Of a stretch of DNA of 64,000 bases, positions 1-11,668 are shown piece after piece. Every line of letters starts with the position of its first letter. The first letter of the stretch is position 1. The stretch spans positions 3,962,065 to 4,026,064 of the forward strand of contig NC_033629.1 of the NCBI RefSeq assembly GCF_001540865.1. Direction: 5' to 3'. The notes beneath the pieces were generated by a model. The model was not told the origin of the DNA and searched no databases. It worked only from the letters and a program-made list of their open reading frames with translations. The translations under genes were made by a program, and so were the position numbers. The DNA is from Ananas comosus. Its lineage: Eukaryota; Streptophyta; Magnoliopsida; Poales; Bromeliaceae.

Positions 1-202
1 CACTCAAGTTCTGAACGACCCAAATCCAGTTCTGGACGCCCGAAACTGGCAAAACTTCAGTTTTGCTTATTTGAGTGCGTCGAATCTATTTCTGCATCCA
101 TTTCGTGCAGAAACAACTCTGACTCAGTCCGACACTCTCCAGATGTGTCGACCAGTCACTAAAACTGTAGCCAACTCTATCCAAAACTCCGGAACACTAC
201 AA
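1..202 (-). mobile_element. Gypsy-type LTR, outer end only
   Basis: Read on the minus strand, this begins with the same kind of start (TGTAGTGTTCC) as the solo LTRs at 2,702 and 53,338-55,153, followed by the shared 'tctggagagtgtcgg' block. In that orientation only the first 200 bases of the LTR are present; the rest lies left of the window or is lost. No protein-coding part is visible. Short reading frames here are LTR sequence, not genes. Confidence 0.6.
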
Positions 203-1540
203 GAAGAGCCTGCGTCTCGACGTCGCCGTGCCCTAATTGAGAAGAAGGGTGACGACGCGGCCTCAGCAGGGTCGGAGGCGAGGATGGCTGGAGTGCACGG
301 GCGAGGGCGTGCGGGGCGGAGGTGAGGCGGACTGTTTCCACCTCCGCCTCCGCTGTCTTCTTCGGAGAGAGAAAAGAAAGAATGAGAGAAAAAAAAAAGA
401 GAGAGAAAAAATAATAAGGGTATTTTGATTAGTTTGCTGAAATTTCGGTCCGAATCTACAAAATCAAAAAAAATAATCCACTTTTATTAAAGCCGAAAAT
501 TAGTGAATTTTTTATGCAAATTGGTCAAGTTTAAATTATACCCACAAATACTTTTGAATATATGGTCTAATAAATTTTAACTTGCTAAGGAGTTATTATA
601 TCAACATGTATTGTCGTTGGGCACTTGGTCCTTGGATGGATTCTTCAGACTTCTTCCCAATACGGCGTCAACCCACGACGAGAGTCTAGTATATAACAGT
701 TGCATCACAGTATTTATATTCAGTGAATTATATATTTTTTTAAAATAAATATAATAAAAATATTTTAAAAAAATCATCTCAAAAAAATAATATAATTATT
801 TAGGAGATAGTACTGCTACATTACAGATATTTTCGAACTGAGGGAAACGCGTTAGGACTTTGAATGGACTGGGACGACTTGCCAGTACGTGTGTCACATT
901 CCACACCACAGTACGCACGCTTTGCAGCCGAGTACAGGAGAAATTCTATACTGTCACAACCATGTCATTAATAATAAGTCAATCATATTTTTTTTTTTTC
1001 GAATAAAAGTATAATAAAAATATTTTTTACAATCATGATAGGATATATATTTTTTTTAAAAAATATTTGATTAATCTGTAATGCCACGTCATCAATATAT
1101 CTGGTGTATTCTAGAAATTTTCCGAGTATAGCACCCAAATTTGACTGCAAGCCACAATGTGACATTGATGCGCTGTAAATTGTACCATCGGATGTGTTTG
1201 TTTCACCAATAGAGTAGAAGAATGAAGTTGCATTTGTCACTTGATTTACAATGACTTTTTCGTAGGTCGCAATCCAAACTTTCCAAATAACATAATTAAT
1301 TTCGACTCACTCCAACAAAGTCAATTACAAAAGAAAAAAAAATTAATCCATCTCTCACGTCTCTAATTTTTACGATATTCAGCCTGATTGGCGTAATTAT
1401 TGAAAAAATAATTTTTACATAATTAATTTTTATTTGGAGAATTAATTTTTGGTTAAAAATTGTAAAGTATTTTGTTGAGTCTAGATGAAAATCGATTTTT
1501 TCTGAAGTAATTTTTGTAAAACTGTTCGGTGAATTTTTTT
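203..1540. other. Intergenic, no gene seen
   Basis: A GC-rich patch (about 205-360) with GGCGAGG-type runs is followed by AT-rich DNA. The patch resembles the GC-rich core of the MULE-like element at 6,353-6,820. No splice-compatible long coding frame, RNA gene or terminal repeat pair was recognised. A short frame on the minus strand at 983-1,240 has no recognisable motif. Confidence 0.5.
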
Positions 1541-2112
1541 ACTATTTGCAAGTAATAATTTTCATTGCTTGATTTTATTTTTAAAATTTAATTTGAATTT
1601 ATTTTAAATTTAGAATTTAAAATTTAAAATTTTGAATTTAAAATTTGAACTAGAAATTAAAATTTTATATTTGAATTTATAAATATAAATTTAAACTTTA
1701 AAATTCTTAAATTTTTAAATTTTAAATTTAGATTCTAGATTCAAAAATTTAAAATTTAAAATTTAAAGTCTTAAATTTTAAATTTTAAATCTTAAATTTT
1801 AAATTTTCAAATTTTGAATCTAGAATCTAAATATGAAAATTGAAAACTAAAAGTTAAAAATTAAAAATTATCTAAATTTGAAAATTGAAAATTTACAATT
1901 TAAATTTTAAATTTTAATTGTAAATTTTAAAATTTTAAATTTTGAATTTTAAATTTTGAAATTTGAGATTTGGAACTTAAATCTTTGAATTTAAAACTTA
2001 ATATCTAAGTTAAAATATACATTTAAAACTTAAGATCTAAATCTAAATCTAAATTTAAATTTAAATTTTCAGCATAAAATTTAATTTAAATTTAAAATTT
2101 GAGTCTAAATTC
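1541..2112. repeat. AAATTT/TTTAAA low-complexity tract
   Basis: Nearly the whole stretch is built from overlapping AAATTT, TTTAAA and TTTTAAA words on both strands, with occasional C or G. It is self-complementary and has no coding potential. Similar tracts occur at about 33,390-33,550, 40,490-40,910 and 51,370-51,620. Confidence 0.8.
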
Positions 2113-2634
2113 AGGACCAGATTCAAGAAGTAGGTTTGAGCTGCTAGTGATTTTAGGCCTCTAAAATCGAAAAATTTATTCTAAAAATTGGATTCAGATT
2201 TTGAACAAGATATTACCAAACACTCTATTGAAAAAAAAAAAATGACTTTGGATTTTAAAATCATTTTTCATTATCTAGGCCAAATACCCCTATTCATTTC
2301 ATACCAAATAAATAGCAGATTCAGGTCCACATCTATACAAATAGATAGCAAAAGAAGAGTAATTTATTTGAACTCTAGTTTATCCAAAAATCTATTTCAA
2401 TTTGAATGTCACCAAGTGGTGGAACAAACAGGCTAGTCTCAATATTGGATAAAGGTTTAAGCTTTGCGAGAATACCAACATGGAAAATACTATATGTACA
2501 CTCTATATAGGGGTGCACATTTTATATTACTTCATCCTAAGCTTGTTGGAATCGGTACTTATGCTAATATTGATTACGTAATTCAGAATCTAAAATCAAT
2601 AAGTGTTATAATAGCAAATTGCGCTTCCAATAAT

Positions 2635-2647
2635 TGGTATCAGAGCC
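2635..2647 (+). other. Retrotransposon primer-binding site (initiator-tRNA-Met type)
   Basis: TGGTATCAGAGCC is complementary to the 3' end of plant initiator tRNA-Met and is the usual minus-strand primer site just inside the 5' LTR of Copia elements. The LTR expected immediately upstream is not clear; only a short inverted LTR-like piece (about 2,543-2,592) is found there. A gag relic of Copia type follows at 3,370-3,600. Confidence 0.7.
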
Positions 2648-2701
2648 GGAAAGTACCCAATGATTTTTAAGCTAGACAACAACAAATTTGGAAAGAATAT
2701 G

Positions 2702-2978
2702 TGTAGTGTTCCTGAGCTTTGGATAGGATTGGCTTCAGTATTATAGACTGGTCGACATCTCTGGAGAGTGTCGGANGAGTAGCTCTGTATTTTGGATCTG
2801 AACTATGTATATGAAACTCTGTTTTATTTAGCTTCAGTTTTCTCTAGCAGCTCTCTACTACTGTCCGTAGTAGTGTTTGATTTACAGGTACAGCTATCGC
2901 TTCGTATACAGGGAAAATTTCTTTGTATATGGCGGATTTGTCGGCGTGCCCGGGGAACGTGTAATCCGGGGCGTGACA
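2702..2978 (+). mobile_element. Gypsy-type solo LTR, collapsed at a single N
   Basis: The element starts TGTAGTGTTCC and ends GGGCGTGACA, and it is flanked by a perfect 5-bp target-site duplication ATATG (2,697-2,701 and 2,979-2,983). It sits inside the leader/gag part of an older Copia element. Its ends match the 1.8-kb solo LTR at 53,338-55,153. Here only 277 bases are present, and the single N at 2,776 falls where more than 1 kb of LTR interior should be. The N therefore looks like a collapsed gap, not one unknown base. No internal coding region remains, so this is a solo LTR left by recombination. Confidence 0.8.
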
Positions 2979-3369
2979 ATATGGAACCAATGTACTAGAT
3001 TGTTATGTCAAAGTCAAGCGATTTATAGCAGATCGACGAAGGTGACGCTCAGGTAAAACTGAAGCAAGAAATCACTTCGAAAAAGTTGGCCTCCACACAA
3101 TACACAAGAGAAGCGGTTGTGGCTCTTGACTAAAAAAGAGCGAGGAGAGCCTGTGAAGAGATCAAAGAAGACTTGACCAAATAGCTTAGAGGGAGAGGTA
3201 AATAAGCCGAAGTACGGAAAACTTGGCTAGATCATGATAGAACTTCAATATATCAAAAATATTTATGTCTGAAACTTAATTTTTGAATTTTTAAATTTCA
3301 TTATGGATTTAGATTGATTTATTCAACCTAATTTACAAAAGTTCGATGGAATAAATTTTAAACAATGAA

Positions 3370-3605
3370 AAAGCGCCATTCGGCGTTTTTTAGAATCCCA
3401 AGATTTCTGGGATGTAGTGGAGAATAGAAATTATGAAAAGAATGTAGTAAAGAAGAATTCAAAAAGAGAAACAGAGAAGCTCTATCATATATTTTTCTAG
3501 CAGTGAATCTGTCATTGATTGAAAAAATTTCAAGGGCAAAGAAAGCACGTGAAGTGTGGAGAATGTAGCAAAATTTAGAGAAGACATGTAGGAAGAGAAT
3601 GAAAT
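3370..3605 (+). pseudogene. Decayed Copia gag fragment
   Basis: Two frames encode pieces typical of Copia gag (UBN2/DUF4219 type). At about 3,384-3,420 a frame reads F-L-E-S-Q-D-F-W-D-V-V-E-N. After a frameshift, at about 3,480-3,560, another reads A-L-S-Y-I-F-L-A-V-N-L-S-L-I-E-K-I-S-R-A-K-K-A-R-E-V-W. These correspond to the family's 'L-x-S-Q-D-L-W-D-x-V' and 'A-L-x-x-I-x-x-A-V' segments. Several in-frame stops and at least one frameshift are present. No protease, integrase or reverse transcriptase part was found before the 3' LTR at 4,192, so the element was internally deleted or non-autonomous. Confidence 0.7.
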
Positions 3606-4191
3606 TCAAGAACAAGAAGAAGAAACAATTCAACTCAATAGTAAAGATGTAGATGCCCTAATTTGTAAAGAAACTTGAAAAGATCTATCTGATCAGAATC
3701 ATAAAGAAGATATGATTCACGAAAAATATGCCGATGATCAAAATGTTGCAACTCAGGTCGACAAAAAAGTTCACAATAATGATGTGATTAAAGAACTTTT
3801 TGTCGATGAAATAATTATGCATCAAATTAAAGAGGAAGTTGACTCTTTTTCTAATGTTACTGAAGAAACTTTCATATATCATATAATGTAAATGAAGAAG
3901 AGAAAATAACAAATAAAAATATAAAATTAAAATACAGAGTTTTGGTACAATGCAAGACACACAGTGAAACCAACGAACCCAAAATATTAAATCCAGATAT
4001 ATGCAGGAACCTGCAAATCTTTAAGGATGATGTGGATAATCACGACTACAGGTGGCAGAGATTCTGCACATGGCAACATTATTGGACAATAATAGCAACA
4101 AAGGCAATAATAGCAACAGAGATTGCAAAACAAAGTTCACGTTTCATAGAATTTGCGACTCAAAAATGAAGTTTGGATTAAAGGAGAATAT

Positions 4192-4536
4192 TGTAATAAT
4201 AATTCAAACTTAATTTAAAATTTAGTTAGAGATAGAGTATATCTATATTATATATTGATGTAATTATAGTAGGATTTGTCTAAAGTAAAAGTTGAATTTA
4301 TCATATATTATGGTTTCATAGCTATATATAGTTAGACACAGATTAATTAGAGAAAGAAGCCACAATAAACATGACTGCATGGGTGTTGCCTAAGATGTAA
4401 TTAAATATTTTTTATTAATAAAGTATTAGTTTAGTTATCTTCTTTCGTCTCCAATATCTTTTCTTCATATTATATTTTGTTCTATTTTAGATTTTAGGTT
4501 ACATAATCGATATTAGCATAAGTACGGATTCTAACA
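4192..4536 (+). mobile_element. Copia LTR (345 bp) with adjoining PPT and PBS-like motifs
   Basis: The LTR starts TGTAATAATA and ends TTCTAACA. A purine-rich tract (ATTAAAGGAGAATAT, about 4,178-4,190) stands immediately before it, as expected of a 3' LTR of the element carrying the gag relic. A second primer-site-like motif, TGGTATCAGAG, follows at 4,539. A motif on each side suggests that this LTR joined two internal regions in tandem, or that the downstream copy is a remnant of another element. Its last 50 bases match, inverted, 2,543-2,592. Confidence 0.65.
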
Positions 4537-4781
4537 ATTGGTATCAGAGAAAATTACGCTTCTAATATAAAATGACTTATTGACACGAGAGTTTTATGTA
4601 ATTTAGCCTTCTATATAATTTGAGGGTAAAAGGTAAAAAGAGCTCAAATCTATACAATTTTGGAGTAAAGTAAAAACACATCAGGTCATCAACAAACCAT
4701 TTTAGCCATCATCTTGTTTTGTGAAATTTAAATTAATACAGAATAATTCAAACATCCTAAAAATTGAAATTATTTTTTTTT

Positions 4782-5136
4782 GGGAAAACTTCAAAAACCC
4801 CCCTGTGGTTTCGTAGTTTCTCACTTTGCCCCTCTGTGGTTTAAAATGTATCAATTTGCCCCCCTGTGGTTTTGTTTTTCTCTTTTTCTTATCAATTTCA
4901 TTTTTTTTTCCCTTAAATCAGTAATAAAGTTGAAATTAAAGGGTACTAAAGTGAATATTTGATAAATCTAGATGGATATCTGAAGTTTTTTTGTATATAA
5001 TTTAACGAAATATTAACAAAAAAACTACCGAAAAGATAAAAACGAAATCACAGGGGGGCAAATTGATACACTTTAAACCACATGGGGGCAAAGTGAGAAA
5101 CTACGAAACCACAGGGGGGGTTTTTGAAGTTTTCCC
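4782..5136. mobile_element. MITE, family 1 (CCCCTGTGGTTTC type), intact
   Basis: A 355-bp element with long inverted repeats: it starts GGGAAAACTTCAAAAACCCC and ends with the complement. Inside each arm are two or three copies of a 'CCCTGTGGTTT' word spaced by about 35-40 bases. Four other copies occur in this window (36,066-36,422; 53,136-55,317 interrupted; 55,580-55,934; 57,857-58,211). No coding capacity; a non-autonomous DNA transposon. The superfamily is not certain because the flanks are homopolymeric. Confidence 0.85.
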
Positions 5137-6352
5137 TTTTTTTTTCATCTTAAATAATATTGTTTTAAGCTAATAAGTTCTATACAATCTAAAAAAGAGA
5201 AACTCAGAATTAGATTCCAAATTCCCCCTAAAGGAAAAAAAAAAGCCCTTAAGATGATTATTTGCCACACATGAATTGGCCCTACCCATCTCAAGTTTTT
5301 AATCAATTTTTAAGCTCTCAGTGGTGCAAATCCACAGATGGTAAAGAATGAAACATAAGATGGTATTGAGGGTTCATGAATGCATGATGCAACAAACATG
5401 TGGATGGATGCCAAAAAGTAATATTTTTTTTTTGAAAAGGAAAAAAAACAAAATAAAATAAATAAAATGCCACTACAAGTTGCAATGCAAGTTAAAAGTC
5501 AAGTCAAGAAACTTTGATTAATCATATCTTAAAAAGGGAATCTTAGAACAAGATCTCATCCAAACCACCACACCACAAAAAAAAAAAGAAAAAAAGAAAA
5601 AAAAAAAGAAAAAGTTATTTGTACATCCAAAAATGTGTGTACATCCTACTAAAAAAAATGTCAAAATATATAGTGACGCCCCCTCAATTACAGTTTATTT
5701 TCAAAATAGACACTTAACTAAAAAAAGATTCTCTCAAATTAATTGTTGATTTCACCAATTTTAATAATTTTAATTATACTTAAGAAAAAAAACAAGTAGA
5801 CTCATTAATGAAAACTAATAGAGCCATTAAATTAGATAAAATGTTTTATCTAATTATAAAATCTCAAATAAAAGAGTCTGAAAGTTGCGGAAGGGTTTTA
5901 GAAAAAAGTAAAATTAAAGTTGAGGTCTCTATTTCCAAATATCTTATAGGTCGAGGGGTGTCCATATATTTTTGCCAAGGACAATAAAAAGGAGGGAAGG
6001 GGCAAGTAATTAACGAAGGAAATGAATATGGATGATAACAACTCTCCGCTTTAGACGTGGCCTCTACTTTTTTCTTTTTTTTTTCTTTTATTAAATATAA
6101 GATGGAAAATAGTATACGTTAGTTTACTCCACGTGACAAAATGTACCATCCAGATATTCCCTTTTATAAAAAAAGGAAAATATGTGCCCAAAATATTAGT
6201 TTCTTAGATAGCAAGATTCCAATTTTAGTTAACGTTGAGCATGTTCGGCCAGTGTAAGATCCTCCAAATGGTAATCTTAAGGTAATTATTTTTTACATGT
6301 AACTTGGGTAACCATCATCCAAACAAATCAGTATAAATATATTTTGATTTTG
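5137..6352. other. Intergenic block paralogous to 37.06-37.87 kb
   Basis: No gene seen. Several anchors recur in the same order near 37.1-37.9 kb: the tgcatgatgcaa region, 'gttgcaatgcaag', 'aagggaatctta', the 'aacaactctcc...cctct' motif and 'gcaagattccaatttt'. Their order and spacing indicate an old segmental duplication rather than a transposon family. Poly-A/poly-T runs at about 5,575-5,610 separate some of the anchors. Confidence 0.5.
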
Positions 6353-6820
6353 GCTAAATTACAGAAAACTTTTCTAAGAATATCCGATTTTTCATTTTCT
6401 TTTTTATCATTCAAAAATTCACACTTTATCCGTTTAAAAAATAAAAAATATTAACAGAAAATACGCTGCGACAAAATGACCAAATTATCTCTCATTTTCT
6501 TCTGGGTGGGCGTGGACGGAGAGGTCGGCGAGGGCGAGGGCGAGGGCGAGTGCGAGGGTGAGTTAGCGGAGGCAGGCGAGGGCGTGTGTGTAGGCATGGG
6601 AAGAGAGGCGAGGGTGAGACGGCGCGGCCGAGGATGAGAAAAGAGGAAGGTTTCAGCAGTATTTTGGATATAAAAAAGGGACATAAACGGAACCCTATTG
6701 TAATACTGACGGTGAGATCAAAGTGAACATTTTTTATTTTTTAAGGGGATAAAATGTAGATTTTTGAATGAGGAATTTGAAAAAGCGGGTATTAAAAGGA
6801 AGATTTTTTGTAATTTAGGC
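6353..6820. mobile_element. MULE-like non-autonomous element with GC-rich core
   Basis: Inverted repeats of about 95 bp begin GCTAAATTACAG and end GTAATTTAGGC. The flanks TTTGATTTTG (left) and TTTGATTTTTG (right) look like a target duplication of about 10 bp, which is Mutator-like. The core at 6,490-6,640 is strikingly GC-rich, with GGCGAG hexanucleotide repeats. It may be captured host sequence (Pack-MULE style) or a simple minisatellite; no intact protein is encoded. Confidence 0.65.
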
Positions 6821-7330
6821 TTTGATTTTTGGCACGATTTCTTTAGTTTTATGCTATTAGGAGGCATTGGTAATAGTTTTTGAAGCCATTGTGAAAATTA
6901 AGATCCATTTTGGAAACTCCTATTCTTTGTCTTATGTGAAACAATAATAGTTTTTCCTAAAATTAGTATTTTTGATGTTTTATTTTCAATTCTCTTTGGT
7001 ACTGAGTGAAAAGAACAGTAGGGCAGAATTGGAATGATGATTTTTTTTCCGTGGATAGCCGGGTTGTAGATCAAAATTGCATCCCTACTCCCATCGCACA
7101 TCTAATCTCTGAATAAGTCAATTCTTATTCCAAACTGAAATGATAATAATTCATCTTTAGTTACTTTTCTTCAATATTGAGAATCGTAAATGTTCCTCGT
7201 TATTATATATCTGTACTTTGTATTTTAAATCTTAATACATCTACACACAGAATCCATAATGGAATTTAAATATATATTATCCTTCTCAGATATATGAAAA
7301 AAAAATTAAATAAATTATTATATTCTTTTA
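6821..7330. other. Intergenic block paralogous to 20.3-20.7 kb
   Basis: No gene seen. The segment around 7,030-7,170, including 'aatgatgattttt' and 'aaactgaaatgataataattc', has a clear match at about 20,565-20,700 in the same orientation. A SINE follows about 150 bases after the shared anchor in both places. Confidence 0.5.
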
Positions 7331-7485
7331 CCGACCGTCTCTAGAGCAAGTGGCAAAGGATTTAATGGTTGGTACCTGAGACTTAATTAAGTTCGAATCC
7401 TAGTTGATTCATATTTCCAGCTAAGTTTATTTCTAAATGAAATAAACGAAGCGGGTAGCGTGCTACCTATCTCTAAAAAAAAAAA
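7331..7485 (+). mobile_element. tRNA-derived SINE
   Basis: The head carries an A-box-like 'tagagcaagtggc' and a B-box-like GTTCGAATCC, as in a tRNA-derived internal RNA polymerase III promoter. A conserved body ('aaatgaaataaacgaagcgggtagcgtgctacc', read in pieces) and an A-rich tail follow. The family has at least eight more copies or fragments in this window. Confidence 0.85.
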
Positions 7486-7554
7486 CTATTATATTCTTTT
7501 TATCTTTTTTTCTTACTAAAAAATTTCTAAAATAAAATCGTGTTTATCTTCAAA

Positions 7555-7948
7555 TCGTGTTTATCCCATCTAACGCTCAATTATTGATTGAAAGGGTTCA
7601 AAATCAATAATTTTTAATGATTGATATATGTCGTTTTCAAGTTTAACGGTATAGAAGTATTCAAATCAGATGAAATTTTGGTACAAAATTTTTTATACTA
7701 TCTACAACAAGATCAATATTTCTGATCGAAAATTTTAGTACTATTTCACCACGTTTTATAAGATTTTTATTTTCAGCCGTTAAAAATTATTGATTTTGAA
7801 TCCTTTTGATTGCTAGATAAATGATATCGAAAAATCGCAAAAATTATTTTCTAGAAACTTCAAATACGCTAGATCAAGTCTAACAGAGCTGATCGTCGAT
7901 TCGGAAATTCCATCATCGAAAACGGCTCCTGAGAGCATAGCAGTCCCG

Positions 7949-7985
<37 letters not shown>

Positions 7986-8546
7986 AAGAGAGAGAGAGAG
8001 AGGCTCCTATCTTTTCGAAATTACGGAAACTTTCGTACTTGTAAGTTATTTCCGATGATGGGGCATCTGATTCGGTGATCGAGTATATTAAGACATGATC
8101 TACGTTATTAGAACTATTTAGAAACTAAATTTCATAATTTTTTGATTTCATTAGCATAGTAAATAAGTAGCCTCAAAATGAACGGCTGAAAATAAAAATC
8201 TCATAAAAACTAGCGATAAATGACTCAAATTTCAAATCGGAAGTATTGATCTTGCTATTTATGTTAAGTAAAATTTTTTATTAAAATTTCATGTAATTTG
8301 CATTGTTCTACACCGTTGAATTTAAAAACATCAACATTGACTATTAAAATTGTCATTTTCAAGATCTTTTGATCACTAGGTAATGATATCGATATAAAAT
8401 TTGGTGTTTAGATAGTTCCAATAGCGTAGATTATGTATAACAGAGCCGATCATCGAATCGGATGCGTTATTATCGAAACAACTTACAAGCATGGAGGCCT
8501 CAATACTTTCGAAAGTACAAAAGACGTACTATATATATAGAAAGAG

Positions 8547-8587
<41 letters not shown>

Positions 8588-10881
8588 AGAACTGCTGTGC
8601 TCTTAGGAGCACGGAGGCCTCCGTGCTCCTGAACCATTTTCGATGATGGAATTTCCGAATCGACAATCAGCTTCATTAGATTTGATCTAGTGTATTTGAA
8701 GTTTTTAGAAAATAATTTTCGTGATTTATCCCATCTACCGCTCAATTATTAATTGAAAGGGTTCAAAATCAATAATTTTTAATGGTTGATATCTGTCGTT
8801 TTCAAGTTTAACGGTATAGAAGTATTCAAATCTGATAAAATTTTGGTACAAAATTTTTTATACTATCTACAACAAGATCAATATTTCTTAAAATCAGCTA
8901 ATCAATATTTCTTAAAATGGTAAAAAGATAAAGAATATAATAGTTTATCCCATCTACCGCTCAATTATTGATTGAAAGGGTTCAAAATCAATAATTTTTA
9001 ATGGTTGATATCTGTTGTTTTCAAGTTTAATGGTGTAGAAGAATTCAAATCAGATGAAATTTTGGTACAAAACTTTTTATACTATCTACAACAAGATCAA
9101 TATTTCTGATCGAAAATTTTAGTGCTATATCACCACGTTTTATAAGATTTTTATTTTCAGCCGTTAAAAATTATTGATTTTGAATCCTTTTGATTGCTAG
9201 ATAAATGATATCGAAAAATCGCAAAAATTATTTTCTAGAAACTTCAAATATGCTAGATCAAGTCTAACGGAGCCGATCGTCGATTCGAAAATTCNNNNNN
9301 NNNNNNNNNNNNNNNNNNNNNNNNNNNNNNNNNNNNNNNNNNNNNNNNNNNNNNNNNNNNNNNNNNNNNNNNNNNNNNNNNNNNNNNNNNNNNNNNNNNN
9401 NNNNNNNNNNNNNNNNNNNNNNNNNNNNNNNNNNNNNNNNNNNNNNNNNNNNNNNNNNNNNNNNNNNNNNNNNNNNNNNNNNNNNNNNNNNNNNNNNNNN
9501 NNNNNNNNNNNNNNNNNNNNNNNNNNNNNNNNNNNNNNNNNNNNNNNNNNNNNNNNNNNNNNNNNNNNNNNNNNNNNNNNNNNNNNNNNNNNNNNNNNNN
9601 NNNNNNNNNNNNNNNNNNNNNNNNNNNNNNNNNNNNNNNNNNNNNNNNNNNNNNNNNNNNNNNNNNNNNNNNNNNNNNNNNNNNNNNNNNNNNNNNNNNN
9701 NNNNNNNNNNNNNNNNNNNNNNNNNNNNNNNNNNNNNNNNNNNNNNNNNNNNNNNNNNNNNNNNNNNNNNNNNNNNNNNNNNNNNNNNNNNNNNNNNNNN
9801 NNNNNNNNNNNNNNNNNNNNNNNNNNNNNNNNNNNNNNNNNNNNNNNNNNNNNNNNNNNNNNNNNNNNNNNNNNNNNNNNNNNNNNNNNNNNNNNNNNNN
9901 NNNNNNNNNNNNNNNNNNNNNNNNNNNNNNNNNNNNNNNNNNNNNNNNNNNNNNNNNNNNNNNNNNNNNNNNNNNNNNNNNNNNNNNNNNNNNNNNNNNN
10001 NNNNNNNNNNNNNNNNNNNNNNNNNNNNNNNNNNNNNNNNNNNNNNNNNNNNNNNNNNNNNNNNNNNNNNNNNNNNNNNNNNNNNNNNNNNNNNNNNNNN
10101 NNNNNNNNNNNNNNNNNNNNNNNNNNNNNNNNNNNNNNNNNNNNNNNNNNNNNNNNNNNNNNNNNNNNNNNNNNNNNNNNNNNNNNNNNNNNNNNNNNNN
10201 NNNNNNNNNNNNNNNNNNNNNNAGCAGAACTGCTGTGCTCTTAGGAGCACGGAGGCCTCCGTGCTCCTAAACCGTTTTCGATGATGGAATTTCTGAATCG
10301 ACAATCAGCTTCATTAGACTTGATCTAGTGTATTTGAAGTTTCTAGAAAATAATTTTCGTGATTTATCTAGCGAAAGGATTGAAGATCAATAATTTTTAA
10401 TGGTTGATGTCTGTCGTTTTCAAGTTTAACGGTGTAGAAGCATTTAAATCAGATGAAATTTGATACAAAATTTTTTATACTATCCACAACATGATCAATA
10501 TTTCTGATCGAAAATATTAGTGCTATATTATCACTTTTTATAGGATTTTTATTTTTAGCCGTTGATGTTAAATTCTTTCGATTGCTAGGTATATGATATC
10601 GAAAAATCGCAAAAATTATTTTCTAGAAACTTCAAATACGTTAGATCAAGTCTAACGGAGCCGACGTCGATTCGAAAATTCCATCATCGAAAACGGCTCA
10701 GGAGCACGGAGGCCTCCGTGCTCCTAAGAGCATAGCAAGCCTGCTCTCTCTCTCTCTCTATATATATTGAGAGAGAGAGAGAGAGAGAGAAGGAGAGTCT
10801 AGCTACTATCCTTTTAGGAGGATGTAGGCTTTCGTCTATAGTATTTATAATGTTTAGAAACTAAATTTTATAAATTTTAAA
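7555..10881. mobile_element. Cluster of palindromic-end MITEs (family 2), with N gap
   Basis: Several copies of a family with long inverted repeats are packed here. The arms contain 'gttttcgatgatggaatttc', 'gatctagtgtatttgaagtt' and 'aatcaataatttttaatggttg'. Pieces lie at about 7,555-7,960, 8,000-8,535, 8,600-8,900, 8,945-9,294, 10,223-10,735 and 10,797-10,881 (the last is the left part of an interrupted copy). CT/GA/TA microsatellites mark many junctions. N run 9,295-10,222 lies inside. A clean isolated copy is at 37,899-38,401. Three perfect 26-bp palindromes with core GGAGGCCTCC occur at 8,605, 10,243 and 10,700. No gene. Confidence 0.7.
9295..10222. other. Assembly gap (Ns)
   Basis: 928 unknown bases between two family-2 MITE copies. 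Any reading frame drawn across it is meaningless. Confidence 0.98.
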
Positions 10882-11668
10882 GGGATAATTTCATAGATGC
10901 CCTTCTAGGGACTATTAATTTCATCAATGCCCTTCTAAAATTGATAATATCATGAATGCCCTCCAATATATCAAAAACTATCATAAATGTCCTTCACTAG
11001 TTAAGTTCTGTCAAAGCCCCTTTAAAATGGAGTTATATTTTAAAATGCCATTTTTACCCTTTATCTCTCATCAACAGTAGAAATACTAATAGATATTTCA
11101 AGACAATTTCTGTAAACCTAAATTTGATTATTTAATATACTAAATATTAAATTAAATTATTAATACATATTAATTATTAAAAAATATATAAAAATTGTAT
11201 TTTATATATAGCATGTTTTTATATGATTTTGGTTTTGTTTTTGGCTTCGGATTTTGGTTCAGGTTTGGTTTGGATATAAACCAAAACCATAACTAAGTTT
11301 GAATATAATGTGATTTTATTTTTTTTTGTAACTTTAATTGAAACTATTTGTACTCAGCGTTGATTAAGCTCATCCCATTCAAAATCGAGTTCAGATAAAA
11401 TTGTGTACCTATATCAATTCACATTCCTAATCAGTAATAGTAATTTTGAAATAAAAGATAGATTTTTTTTTTTTTCTTGGTTAAAAAAATTTTTAAGCTT
11501 CCAATATTAAAAAAAGATAGGAAAAATCCTCAACTTTTATTTTTATTTAAATTTTTATACATAGTTATTTACTTGCCAAAATTTAAATAGAGCCACTAGA
11601 TTTGGTAAAATCATCAAAAAATTTGATAAAATTCTCATTTTTCATACACTAAAATTAGTTAATTTTTT

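Noticed and set aside
7331..7400. tRNA gene
   Set aside because: A/B-box-like words are present but no cloverleaf or acceptor stem; the same unit recurs with A-tails and TSDs, so it is a SINE.
9264..10304. Long minus-strand frame
   Set aside because: It is almost entirely made of Ns from the assembly gap, with MITE sequence at both ends.
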